From Prostheceraeus crozeri (lineage: Eukaryota > Platyhelminthes > Polycladida > Euryleptidae), in the NCBI GenBank assembly GCA_907163375.1, contig CAJQUW010003042.1, positions 1 through 64,000 on the forward strand: DNA of 64,000 nt. The letters are read 5' to 3'. Under the pieces are notes generated by a model, which searched no databases, was not told where the DNA came from, and worked only from the letters and a program-made list of their open reading frames with translations. This document shows positions 33,030 to 44,690 of the stretch, one piece after another. The translations under genes were made by a program, and so were the position numbers. Numbering within the stretch: the stretch's first letter is position 1; each line of letters starts with the position of its first letter.

Positions 33030-33600
33030 ACAAGATAGTGTTAACTACACATTTGAAGTACGTTGAGAAGCAGATCAAAAATAATGATAAAAGTTTGATG
33101 TCTTTGACGCAGAGGATAGATAGTTTTCTTCCTTGGTTTCGTTTTGTTCTGCTGAAACTACTTGTAGTAAAATCTGTAAAAAATAAAATCAAAACTGTTA
33201 AGTACTTAAAAGAGTTCTCGAATTGAACGAATGTACCGGATGCCGTAGTCAACCTTAGTAATTATCAACTAACCTTAGAGGAGAACGAGCCTTTGAAACA
33301 TATCTATCCCTAAGAATCTAGATAGTGATAAACTAAAATACGAAGTGGAAAAATCAATAGCTGTAAACATGAAAAATAATGATCAATTTGATTTGACCCC
33401 AACTATTAAACAAGAAATACAGAACTTAGTAACTAATTTTATTAAAGATGGCAAAAAAGTTTGTAATGAACAGAAAAATAAAAGAATACACGAAATTCTA
33501 AGTAAACGGGCTAAGCGTAAAGACATACGTATATGCTCGCATGACAAAGGTAATGGTCTGGCCATTGTTAACACTGAAGATTGTAGAAATGTCATACTTG
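33030..33600 (+). pseudogene. Penelope-like N-terminal region (right arm)
   Basis: Starts LTTHLKYVEKQIKNNDKSLM, passes a stop, shows NLSNYQLTLEENE, then TPTIKQEIQNLVTNFI and SHDKGNGLAIVNTEDC. The (A/S)-D-KG-x-x-(I/V)VN motif is conserved in Penelope-like proteins. It carries the N-terminal half, whereas the palindrome 3 kb upstream carries the C-terminal half. With no overlap, I cannot tell whether they are one family. Confidence 0.75.
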
Positions 33601-33780
33601 TCGAAGACCGCAATCTGTGTCCCATTGGATTGATGTATGGTTTTCTTTGATCCTGTCTGACAAGAAGAGAAACTAAGAACTCGGCAGACGCGCAGATTCG
33701 TAGTAGGCGGAAGGTGTGCGTCATTCTGTAAGAGTCTCAATTTCGGCCTCGTTCCCTGCAGAAACTTGTTCTGGCTGACG

Positions 33781-36099
33781 CACTGCATGTATATCACGAG
33801 CAATTTGCTACCCTTAAAGCACAAATGACTCATGCTCATTCCATTCCATCTGTGAAATGGCACCTTAGAAATCTTCCACTGTATTTGTAAAGAAGATGGA
33901 TAACTTGCAGATATTCAAGGATTCGAATGACAGAAAAATTCACAAAAGTGTCTGAATGCTTTATATTACTGCCAGAAATTTCAAGAAGTAGTATTGACGA
34001 AGTTCCATTACTATATTCGATATCTGTGGTATTATGGATGATCACGATAGGATCAATGTGCTCATTCTAAAACTCGCGGAGCTTGGTTGAAAGCTGTTTT
34101 CATACAAAATGCTAGCAAAAAGCGGCAAACTTCAGACCTTCGAAAAAGGTACCTTTCAGTGCTTGAAACTAAAAGTCACAAAAGCGCAGGTCGGTCGGCT
34201 TAGCTTCGCGAAGACCACATCAAAGGTGCGACAGGGGAGGGTGCGTTCACCCCCTTAAAATGAAGTAAGTGAGCCATTAAACATGCAGTGCCATTTTAGC
34301 TGCTGCAGTGACTCGCTGAAGTCTCAGAAAATCATGGAATCTCCACGAGACCTGACGTGATGAGTCGTTTCGTTTTCGCATGTTTCAAACAGTCTCAGTT
34401 GCATCTCTCTGAGACTGAAAAATGACTCAATATGCCTCTTGTACCCCTACCACTTGAAGCGAGCCACTCTCAATCTTCAATCTTTGGTCATCTGCCGGCC
34501 AACACTGCGCGGCTAAGTGGTTGATACACACCTTTCTGAACCATTATTTTTTTTCGAGTAAGGACCACTATTGATAAGGTTGCACAGCTCTTGGGGATAC
34601 TCAGATCTATATGACCTTTGAAGAACCGTTCCTCTCATCCGCAGGTAAAATCAGGAAGATTCTCTGTCCCTCAAGCTTCTGATACTTTCTTTCACACAAT
34701 GCTCTTGTTCTGTTCACTTAAAATAACGAAGCTTAAATTATGAGCATTTGAAGCTGTCCAATCTCTTTCTATACCATACATGAGGCCATTGTACTGTACT
34801 ATAAAACTCAGTCTTATCATCATTGAAGCGTGGATGTTTAGTCATGTCCACCCAAAACACCCGTGTTCCGTCATCCTTTAACATCAATTCAACGAAGAAA
34901 TATGAGTTTCTAGTGACAAGATTTCTCGTCACACTATTAAACGTTGAATTTTGATTCATGGAAACCAATCATAATAAAACCCATGAAGGTCAAAGCAATA
35001 GATGCAAATTGGAACATCCGTGAAGAAAAATGAGACATTGTTATAACCTGATTAGCTGTTTCATTTCGCATGACATCTGTTCGTTAATGATATATAATAT
35101 ATCTATAAGTACTTGATAAAAGCGAAGTCAAAGGAAAAACAACATGAAAAGATTGACTTTTCAGAAAACCGACTGTTTCTTTGAAAAGTGAAGGTATTTC
35201 AATATTCAATTGTTGGTGGGACCTAATTAGTCTTGAATTTAGGAGTAATAGCGAAAAATAAACAGTTTTAGACGAGCGCTTTCGAATGGTCACCACGACG
35301 ACGATAATCATTCCATGAGGCATATTTATTCTCGTCGGTGACCATTGGAATGTGCTCGTCTGAAACTGTCTTTTTGCTTTTATGCCTAACATCAAAGCTA
35401 ATGGGGACCCACTAACAATTGAACCGACTGTCATATTCCTTATCAGATGTAAAGTTTAGGATAACGGTTCGTGAAGAAACACTGAGTAATAGAGTCCTAA
35501 ATTCATCTGGCAAATACACCATAAACTCATCATTGCAATACACCATACATTGCAAATCCTAAATTTCAAACGAATTGTGAGCAGAATTGCGCCTGGCGCT
35601 TCACATTTTTCATTAGCTATTACTATAGTTGCAATATTCTATTACTTCTTTGAGAAAAACTCCTCAAAATGGGTACAGAATGTTTAGTTGTGCAATGTTT
35701 TGAAAGAATATGACGAAATAAAAGATGACCAAACATCTAAAACAGATGTCCCGAATGCAAGTTCACTCTGTCATAAAGTTGCTTCATGAATTTTGAACTT
35801 TGCAAGGATAGTGTTCGAATAATGTCAGTGAACAAGCGCTCGAACATAATACCATCCGAGGGTCTAGTAATGAGTTTATCATTTTTTGTCATCATCAAGT
35901 CTCGGCCGAGAGGGTCGATGGATTTCTTTCCCGCAGAAGAGTGAGACATTTTCCAAATTTTAAACAGCGATTCTTACTTTACACAGCGACGCATGATGAA
36001 ATACAGAATAAAGACATGATGGAACTTTCCATCACTAAGAGAAGAACTTTCCGCTCAGACGCACATTAAAGCTAACTTTATTACACATTTATATTAATT
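33781..36099. other. intergenic stretch with one small hairpin
   Basis: No gene recognised. Besides the hairpin at 35262-35369 there are only short chance frames. The longest, minus 35084-35434, includes that hairpin. Confidence 0.4.
35262..35369. repeat. 108-bp hairpin element
   Basis: ACAGTTTTAGACGAGC...AATGGTCACC on the left faces the reverse complement ACAGTTTCAGACGAGC...AATGGTCACC on the right. Arms are about 38 bp with a short spacer. It could be a very short MITE or the joined ends of one. Confidence 0.7.
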
Positions 36100-39000
36100 A
36101 TAAAATACGCGCTGTATGAGAATTTTATATGTCTGATTTTTGTGTAGTTCGCGTGTGATTGCACAATTTAGTGTGGATCAAAAAATTGAAAATCTGAAAG
36201 TCGAAAATGGATAGTCAATTATTTGGTCTAAGGCTATTGTGAATTAAAATGCGAAATGTCAGTGATTTGATTAAGGTTTACTATCCCCACAGTGGGCATC
36301 TATTGCTTGACTATTTCGCCTTTTGTCTGTCTGCAGCTGATTTTTACTTAATTTTAAGTTTAATTACATGTCACTTCCCAAAAAGTTAGAGCTTTGAAAA
36401 TTTAACTATCCGCAGAACTTGACAAGCGTTTTGATTACTAAAATTAGTACAGTTTGGAATCAATCGAGCGGATCGTCATATTGAGACCTTTAAAGTTTGT
36501 CAGCTTTTCAAAATTTCTGATTTGTGACATTTTGGACATGTTGATCTTGCCTCTTGTTCGGCCGGATATTGTAGACCCAACATTGTAGACAATACATTTT
36601 TCCGTAGGCAAAAGTTGATTCATGCTGTAATTCTTCGCTATAATGACTATTGCTCCGTCGATTTAGTGATGAGATAATAGTCCTTTAAATACATATGTAC
36701 TATTGATTGTCCTCTACTTCCAGTGTTTCAACATTTCTTGACCATTGATCATGTCTCTATCACATGTAAACATCATTCTGTATCACCGCATCGTCGTGCC
36801 CCATCATCTTGTATCCATAATCATTTTTCATAGTCATATTGTTGTCATTCATAGCCTTAATTTTTTTGCATCATCATCAAAACGTGTTTTCTGTTGAAAA
36901 CTATACGTTCTGGTATTCTGCTATCCATTAGAGTTTGATGGCGTTTGAAAAGGCAGAGTCTATACTACAATACTATATACTATAATATCTATTACTGTCA
37001 TCACCATTTTGTGATCAATTTGCTTGGTTTTGATTCCTATTTTTCCAAATATAAGATTGTTATTATTATTACAATGCAAATGTCATGATATTCAAATATA
37101 ACTGCATTTGCATATTCATCACTTGTAGGCCTAAATTGGTTTAGGCCTAATATACGCATGCAACGCTTCCCTACACTTACAAGTATGAGGCCGGTGGAAC
37201 ATAATAACCATCAAAATGTTGTTTTGGTATAAATTCTAGCGCTGGTGTAGCTGGAGATGTCATCGCAAAGATATGCACTAGTGTATTTGTCACGTCGGTT
37301 GCACCTGAAATAGTTGTCTGTACGTCGTCATCTAATGGAGTTGCTAAATAACCAAACAACTTTGCCTTTATTGTTTCTTTCAGGATATGAAGGTCATTTT
37401 TGTAGATAAGTTATAGTCGACAGGCAATTTTGCATCATTAGTTTATGTATAATTCGCATGTATTTTTTCAAGCAGATTATGTAAATTATTTATGTTATTC
37501 AAAATGCATCTTTCTTGAAATCAGCGGTTCCCAAGGCCTCCTTTATGCTGAGTTTCAAACAGTTGCAAGTCCTGAGATTCCTGTTAAACCTCCTGTGATC
37601 ATGTAGAAGCCGTGATGAAATGGTACAAGCGGTGATAACAGCAGGCTAGTCTCAGAGATAGGGGGCCCACTTAACTATTTTCGGAGAGTTACAAATGCCT
37701 CACTAATTGTGCGACCTTATGTTGCTGTCTCTTTGCCGGATTCTAAACTTCAGACACTCACAAAATATAGATATTTGTTGTCCGCTTGATTAGAAAGAAG
37801 CCTGTCTTTCATTTTGGTGTCGTACCAGATCATCTATGGAACTGCCTATGGGATACGCACGCTACTTCCACGGCAGTTCAATAAAAGCTTTTGAATACAT
37901 TGGGGATAGATTGCGATTTTGATAAAACTGAAGACCGGATAGTTTGTATAGCTGAATCTCATCCATTCCATCAATACGCGGACGACTGTCAGGTTTATCT
38001 CAACTGATGAAATCCAGTCTGGGATCGATAGAATGTCTGATTACATCTCGGATTTACGGGACTGGCTGACTGCGTCTAAACCTCGACTCAATCCAGACAA
38101 GCCTGTCAACAAGTTGCCAAGATCAAATCGGCAAGTATCAACATTCTGTCAACAAATCGATCAAACCTGTCCAATTTGTGCGCAATCACGGCGTGATGCT
38201 GGATAATCACCTCACAATGTCGGCGAATGTTACATAGCAGTCTGTCGTTCAGCCTTTTGTTTTCTACGCCAATTGAGATCAATCATTCGCTCCATACCGA
38301 CCAACGCTGCCAAGACACTGGTTCACGCTTATGTATCATCTCACCTTGACTGTTGTAGCTCCCTTTTTTATGACATCTCGGATATTCATCTGCGCCGTCT
38401 CCCAGCGGTGCAGAATGCAGCGGCCCGCATGATCACTGGATCTCGGCGATCAGTCCTCCAGCAGCTTCATTGGCTACCAGTCCGAAAACGAGTCCAGTAC
38501 CGGCTTACAGTTCACGTATTCAGAGCTATGCACGGATTGTCTGCGGACAATATCATAGAAGATTGAACCGTAATATAACATCCCGAGATCGTGCACTGAG
38601 CTTAGTGATCTTCCGTGCTTGCTATATATAAGGCTTTATAAAGTCATCTAACGTTTTGACATGTGCCGTACGAACATCACATACGCGACTTGATGATCGA
38701 GCCTTCGCATGTGCTGGACCTCACTTATGGGATAGCCTCCCTCTCCACCCAAGGGGGAGTGACCTACAGCTTAGTACCTTTCGTCGGTTACTGAAGACTT
38801 TTCTCATCAGCGCCTAGTGACTAGTTTGTTTTTGTGCGCTTTATAAATTCTCCAATAAATAAATAAATAAAATGTTGGGAGACGAAAAGAAAGATATTCG
38901 GCAGCAAGGCTTTGAGTAGGAGCTGAAGATCATGGAGTAGCCAGAATAACAAACGAAGGCAGAAGAATCTTCACCAGACCTGAGTTGCATGGTACGCAGA

Positions 39001-40110
39001 TGTGCTTTGAGAATTTGTGACCTTCAAGTCGTCAGAAGAGTGATCAGCATCTTTTGAAAGGAATTGCTTTCTGGACTCGTAGGAGACAATGGGTGTCAGA
39101 ACCAATTACCTTCTCTGAATACCCTATACGGAAGGTGTCCAGAGAGTGGTTAAGCCTATACGAGAAACCGCATTTGATGTTGAAAATCTCGAATAGTTGG
39201 AACACAAACAATTTCAATGAATAGTTCGGCAAAACTTAAGTAACGAATATTTAGATTTTCAATGCATTTTCGTCATTTTATCTCATTCATATGACAATAG
39301 GACAGTAAGAAATAGTGTGCAATATTTATGTATAGCTTCCTTCATCACTGTAGGGTCAAGTCAGGTAACAAACAGTCTGAAAGGCAATGAAATAGTTACC
39401 GGTACCTTTCTTAAAGTGAAAGCTAAAATCAAAATTTAATAGTTAAAAGGTTCATCATTATTATCAGTTTCCATCGGCCACCTACTTGTAATCGTAAGGA
39501 TCGCGTTGTATGAGTATATAAGGCCTATAGCAATATAGACCTACATGTATTGAACATGTAAATGCAGTTGTATCTAAATATCATGACATTTGTAACGCAT
39601 TGTTGTAGACTCTGCTCTTTCAAACGACATCAATCTCCAGTGTCCGTCATCTACAATGTCGGGTCTACAATATCCGGCCGGACAAGATCTACACGTCAAA
39701 AATGACAGATTTCAGCAATTTTTGAAAAATTGAAAAACTTTAGAGGTCTCAATATGACGATCCGATCAGTGGATTCCTAACTGTTTAATTTTAATCAAGA
39801 ACGCTTGTTAAGTTCTGCGGATAATGAAATTTTCAAAGCTCTATTGGGAAGTGATATGTAATTAAACTTAAAATTAAGTAAAAATCGGCTGCAGACAGAC
39901 AAAGGGCGAAATAGTCAAATAATAGATGCCCACTGTGCGAATAGCAAACCTTGACCAAATTCATTGAAATTTCACATGTGAGTTCACAATAAACCTATAG
40001 ACCTGATAACTGACCTCACCATTTTTGATTTTTTTGATTCACCTTTTCAGTGCACATCCTCAATCGTAGAATACATAATTGCGTGTCTAACATGCATAAA
40101 AACAACGCGA
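36100..40110. repeat. large diverged inverted repeat around a LINE end
   Basis: A series of blocks on the left recurs inverted on the right. CACAGTGGGCATCTATT at about 36290 faces one at about 39935. GTCTGTCTGCAGC (36330) faces 39890. GGATCGTCATATTGAGACC (36470) faces 39750. CGGCCGGATATTGTAGACCC (36560) faces 39665. GTCATGATATT (37083) faces 39580. The left arm (about 36100-37220) has two insertions relative to the right arm (about 39450-40110). It is either one old transposon with long terminal inverted repeats or two inverted copies of a repeat. No transposase is seen, and no target duplication could be fixed. Confidence 0.75.
37945..38872 (+). pseudogene. LINE reverse transcriptase 3' part and tail
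   Basis: QYADDCQVYL at about 37970 holds the YADD catalytic box of RT motif C. It is followed by RMSDYISDLRDWLTASKPRL and NPDK. Further 3' are LVHAYVSSHLDCCSSLFYDI, QNAAARMITGSRR and LHWLPVRKRVQYRL, then FACAGPHLWDSLPL and FRRLLKTFLIS with a stop at 38815. The element ends in AATAAATAAATAAATAAA (38854-38872). This order is typical of CR1/L2/Jockey-like LINEs. Several frame changes make it a dead, 5'-truncated insertion. It lies between the arms of the 36.1-40.1 kb inverted repeat. Confidence 0.85.
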
Positions 40111-41228
40111 GCAGTTGATTTAGACAATGGCATTAATATATAATTTGCATTGCAATAAAAACATTTTACAACTAAGTGTTGCTACACTTATGTACTATGA
40201 ATGTATTATACAAATATCATTCATCGCTTTACAGACCTTTACAGCGGCTCCAGCTTACCTCTTTGCATCGACTGACAGAAGGCGCTGGACGTTTCAACTG
40301 TTTCTTTTGAAAAAATGTGGGTGATGGTCGCCAACACGAGGTCTTGCAATTCGCAGTTTTCATCTCTAGATGAAAAGACAAGCAAGTAATCACTCCTTCT
40401 TTTCATTGACCAAAGAACTGCGCATAATTGAAAAAAATGTACAAATGCCGAACGTCTCGGGAATTCTCCCCTCCTTAGCGACGTATTCTAGCAGTCTGGG
40501 TGTCTCGCAACTAATTTGAATGATCTACAGACATGCTCTTTTCTTGAACACTGCTTCAAGATACTTGCAAGATGATAGTGAACATTATCAAACGGATGAA
40601 TCAATAAATAAACGTATCTTTCAATCAAGAAAATGAACAGGTGCACAATTTAAGGAGAATTGCGAATAATCGCTGAGCTCTTTATCTCTCATGCATCATT
40701 TGACAAAATTTAGGTGCATAGGAATGCTGTTTTCTGCACAATACACGGAATTGTCATCTTTAACGAAAATTGAATTTCACGCTCATGAAGATCGGCGCAG
40801 ACAGTCATGTTCATGTACTATTTAAAATGCAACAATATGAGGGAGCTGATGATAACTAAGGTAAAAACATTTTTCTGATACATTATGCAGTTCACTAATT
40901 CATTTTCTCTGTCGGTGCAACAATGAAAACAGGAATGAGCTTTCATACGAGTGCTTAGATATAATCTTGATCAATATTTTCAATGCTATCATCATATCAA
41001 AGACTTGTTTTCAGTCAATGCCTTTCGTTCGAAACGTAATATTTCATTTATAAGGACACAAAGAATCAATTCTACACATAAGTTGAAGTTGTTCCTGATA
41101 TTTATAGAAAGCATGTAGTTGAAGTTCATCTCAACAGGCGAATATTGAAAGAGATCACTTTTAAAAATGCAAGAATTTCAGAATGCAATCCATCGGTACT
41201 GTATAATGAGAACGTGCGCCGATTATAA
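40111..41228. other. intergenic stretch, no feature seen
   Basis: AT-rich sequence with short chance frames only. No splice-bounded exon, element end or repeat was recognised. Confidence 0.5.
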
Positions 41229-41990
41229 TAGCACATGATTCTAATTTACTTCTATAAATATAGCAAAGTGTAGGCGACATAAATGCCAATTTTTCCCGTA
41301 GGTGTAGTGCAACAGTGTTATTGTTATGGATGCAAACTGGAGTGTAGAAGCAACTAAATCTATAATTAGACTCCATGTTCTTTGAGCATCTACTCTTCGA
41401 TTTGACGCTTTAGCATGCAAAATACTTATTGTCAAAGTTGTTGACATTGACCCTTTAAGGGCCGATTATTTTCTTTAAGTTAACTGTGATGTGCTGTAAT
41501 TTCAGGAATTGCCGTAAAAACGTGTTATTCTCAAATATCAAAATATACATGAATGTCAAAAATAGACACAAATATCAAAATAATTTGAAATGTTCTTCAT
41601 TTTTTGATGCATGTCGTTCCAGATTTTAATTTTCATCTGATATGTCGTTCATAGCGCATATTTACACCATATTTCTATAAATATAGCTGTTGTAGGCGTC
41701 AAAAATGTTAAGTGTGCAGCAGTGTTGTTTTTAAAGATGCAAACTGGAGTGTGCAAGCAACTAATCCTATACAGTCATGTAACTAGATTCCGCGTTCTTT
41801 GAACATTGCCTCTTCGATTTAGCACTTTGCCACGCAAACTACATATTTTTTATAAAGTGGTTGACACTAACCATATAGGTGACGATTATTTTCTAAAAGT
41901 TCACTGTGATGTAATCTCAAGTTATATAATGGAAAACCAAAGTTGTTCTCAAATATCAAAAACGACATAATTTTAGCTCGAAATGGTCTT
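41229..41990. repeat. diverged tandem duplication, ~430-bp period
   Basis: Shared landmarks in the same order and orientation: TTCTATAAATATAGC (41251 and 41672), GATGCAAACTGGAGTGT (41329 and 41736), TGTTGACATTGACC versus GGTTGACACTAACC, CGATTATTTTCT, ACTGTGATGT, and TTCTCAAATATCAAAA (41529 and 41945). About three bases in four match where aligned. Non-coding; an old direct duplication ending just before the hAT element. Confidence 0.8.
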
Positions 41991-42542
41991 TCTCCTCACA
42001 TGGGTGACGTCATAGATCTTCATAGTCACATGTCTGAATGACACAAGGTGAAGTCCACGCGAGTGTAATATCGTACACAACATGGATGAGCACATTATGG
42101 AACTCCACATAGGCGACACTTATAACTTGTGTTTGTCTTCGCGCTCCTGTTCCGCTATTTTGTGATCAGTGCAAACCAGGGTTTGGAGTCGGCCGGGTTT
42201 TTGGCGGTCGGGATCTACACCATTCGGCATTCAACTTTGACAAACCGGCATTCAACTTTAACAACTTTTTGGCACGGTCTATACTTTTTTCAACTTTGAG
42301 AAGTAACTATATTGATTTTTCATTAATCAATTATATCTAATCACTAAATTAGCTATCTAAATTAAATATATCTAATCACTCAATTAACAAAATATGCAAT
42401 TAATACTTAATTACAATTTCAGCTTCATCTCATCAAAACCACTGGTTTTATAATTCAATTTCAATGGTATTTTAACTCTAAAGAGAGGAGAAATTCTTTC
42501 AACTCTGAAAACTTTACTTCTGCAACGTTGGGCAACAAACGG

Positions 42543-43068
42543 TTATGGAAGTCGCTGTAAAGACTCTCTTGCCACGCACTTTGCTGCAACACGGTCTACC
42601 TCTCGATAGAATCCTCGAATTTTTTCACGTGTTAGTTCTTGGAAACTCTGAGGTACCAACTGCAAAAGGCGACCTTCTCTATATGCAGCTAGAGACTGTC
42701 CAGCTTCACGTGCATTTTCAGCATCCAACTCTGGCTGAAATTCTCGCAGCTGACGTTTGATGCAGGCTTTGAGGACACTGAAGCACCCCTCCACTGGGTT
42801 GAGCTGGGGTAAGTAAGGAGCATCGAATCTCCGAATCTCGTGCTGCTGCTGGACTCCAATAAAATTGTCACCACATCTATGTATTGGGGTATTGTCCATA
42901 TAAATGACAAGCCTCACCTCCAATTAAAGCAGACAATTCTGTCATGAACTCCGCGAAGTGAGCCGCCGCTCCACCAACATAGGCCTCGTGGTGAATGATT
43001 GCACCACTGTCATCAACGGCTAAAATGATGCTGATATTCTTTCCCCGACAGTTACGAATCCTCGTCAT
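42543..43068 (-). pseudogene. DD34E transposase, frameshifted
   Basis: Two overlapping minus frames. 42877-43068 encodes RIRNCRGKNISIILAVDDSG, which holds the first catalytic Asp. 42543-42923 encodes VIYMDNTPIHR with the second Asp, and LPQLNPVEGCFSVLK with the catalytic Glu, 34 residues after that Asp (DD34E). The fold is the DDE_3 group of IS630/Tc1/mariner transposases. A frameshift near 42880-42920 breaks the protein, and the helix-turn-helix N-terminus is not readable, so it is inactive. Confidence 0.85.
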
Positions 43069-43312
43069 TGCTCGGGAACCAATTCGGCTCCTTCCTTGAG
43101 GTCGTCTGGTGTATAAATCAACGACTGTTTGTTAGCAACTTCTGAAATGTAAGATTCTTTCAATGCACCACGCTCACTCATTTCAATCCAGTGGAGGGAT
43201 TCCACAGCGATTTTTATGAGTACTTGAAATTTTCAAATGCGTAATCAACATACATTGTAATTACTTTAAAAAGTTGATAAAAGTATATTACTACGTGTAC
43301 ATGCCAAAACAT

Positions 43313-43438
43313 TTTGTCAAAGTTGAATGCCGGTTTGTCAAAGTTGATTGCCGGTTTGTCAAAGTTGATTGCCGGTTTGTCAGAGTTGAATGCCGGTTTG
43401 TCAAAGTTGATTGCCGGTTTGTCAAACTTGAATGCCGA
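43313..43438. repeat. six 21-bp subterminal repeats of the Tc1-like element
   Basis: Units of the form GCCGGTTTGTCAAAGTTGATT repeat six times, alternating GATTGCC and GAATGCC. They run up to the right end of the nested transposon. They probably act as transposase-binding sites, or have expanded by slippage. Confidence 0.9.
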
Positions 43439-44289
43439 ATGGTATAGTAAAAACCGACCGGTCGCTGCTGCTACTGAGGCTGTTGTCTCTGTACCGGTTG
43501 TAAAAGCTGTAATCGTCCAACATAATTTGTTGAACTTATGACGCTATCAATAAATTTCCACATAGCGTGCATGAAATATGTAAATGTTTGACCTCCTGGT
43601 ACTCTGCATAGACAAGAGTTTATTACAGTGCAACTATTCGCTCTTTGATACTGCAACATGATAACAATGAGCAGTAATACGCGTAATGACATTTTTACTA
43701 ATTTAATGGGTTGTAGATGATAATGTCAACTGTACTTTTAAAGTCAATTATATACAAGTGAATTGAAGATAGAGAATCAATATGATAACCCAGACGGGTA
43801 TAATATTGATGCAATAATATTAACAATAATGCGCCTTCACAAGAAAGTTTTGATCGATCAACAGTTCTAGGTTCTAATAAAAGCCTTTCTAGCAATAAAA
43901 GTTCTGAGATGAACGATTTGATTATTGACTGAGTGCTGATGTTAGGAAATGTGTTTCTACAAAGTGCGAAGTGCATCACGAAACTTAATTGAAAAGATTC
44001 ACTGAAGTGAGATTTACTTCTTCACTTATGAGGTGGCGTCAATTGAGAAATTTCTGCACTGGTGTTTAAAGTCAGATCTTTTGAATTCACATTAATGATC
44101 GCGAGCTGACGTATAGGCCCCTAGGAGTCTGGAACAAAGAGCTCCCCCCAATGTGTCACCAATTTTTCATTTCAGTGAGTGCCCCAAGACGGAATGTGTT
44201 TCAAGTATCCAGGATGCTGTCAAATGCTCAGGTAGACCATTTGAAGCTGGGACATTCCCATAACGACGTCTAAATGTTTCATAATTTTA

Positions 44290-44690
44290 ATAAACTTATA
44301 GTTAATAAGACTTAAGGTTTGTCCTTAAGAGGACAGGTGGTGCGTTCCCACCGGCAGACATTAAACGTTCAAGGCGCGTCAAACTTTTGACTATCCTAGG
44401 ACTACATTTTAGAGCCAAACTTGACGAGATCGGTGTGGAGGACCTTCCCACTAGTCCATTTTTCAATCAGCGCTTCTAAAGCGGGGCTGGACCTTACCCC
44501 TAATGGTCCTTTGACTTGTGATCCTCGACAAATGCATGAATGCATGAAGGTCTTTAAGCACAAAGACTTGACGGATCTGATTGCGTGCCGGGCGGACCTT
44601 CCCGGGGGTCCATAACATAGCGCTATACGGGCTGGACTTCACCCTTAAGTATACGAGATCGTACAAGGCCGCTTAACAAGTGATCTCCTT
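44290..44690. repeat. hairpin-rich, diverged tandem units (~154 bp)
   Basis: Many short stem-loops follow each other: GTCCTTAAGAGGAC, GGTGGTGCGTTCCCACC, GGACCTTCCCACTAGTCC, and GGGGCTGGACCTTACCCC. A second set 154 bp further on (GGACCTTCCCGGGGGTCC, GGGCTGGACTTCACCC) is clearly related to the first. Base composition is more GC-rich than the surroundings. It lies inside the hAT element. No known RNA family is recognised. Confidence 0.55.

Larger units (their letters stand above)
32170..33780. repeat. second Penelope-like palindrome (N-terminal part)
   Basis: The inner arms pair from about 32509 to 33018 against about 33102 to 33575, with scattered mismatches. The loop is about 80 nt and contains a 14-bp tandem repeat AAGATAGTGTTAAC. 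The outer arms (about 32200-32320 and 33630-33750) are inverted relatives at lower similarity: TTTTTCTTTGATTGTGCCTG faces TTTTCTTTGATCCTGTCTG. The left arm holds about 100 bp of extra Penelope sequence. Both arms encode the N-terminal region of a Penelope-like ORF, again reading outward. Confidence 0.85.
42218..43444. mobile_element. Tc1-like (DD34E) transposon nested in the hAT element
   Basis: TA at 42216-42217 precedes CACCATTCGGCATTCAAC. The right end GAATGCCGAATGGTA is followed by TA at 43445-43446. The TA target duplication and matching inverted ends mark a Tc1/mariner-superfamily insertion of 1,227 bp. The terminal repeats are built from a 21-bp unit related to GCCGGTTTGTCAAAGTTGATT: six copies at the right, about two at the left. 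The minus-strand transposase inside is frameshifted. As it interrupts the hAT element, it inserted later. Confidence 0.88.

Noticed and set aside
33640..33700. CTGACAAG...GAAAC, considered as a hammerhead ribozyme core as found in some Penelope-like elements
   Set aside because: The CUGANGA core is not intact and stems II and III do not form. No proper core was found near either palindrome.
33498..33863. 121-codon minus frame over the right Penelope arm
   Set aside because: Its first part is antisense to the Penelope N-terminal frame. Only the outer part shows a match to another element, which is reported as a finding instead of a gene.
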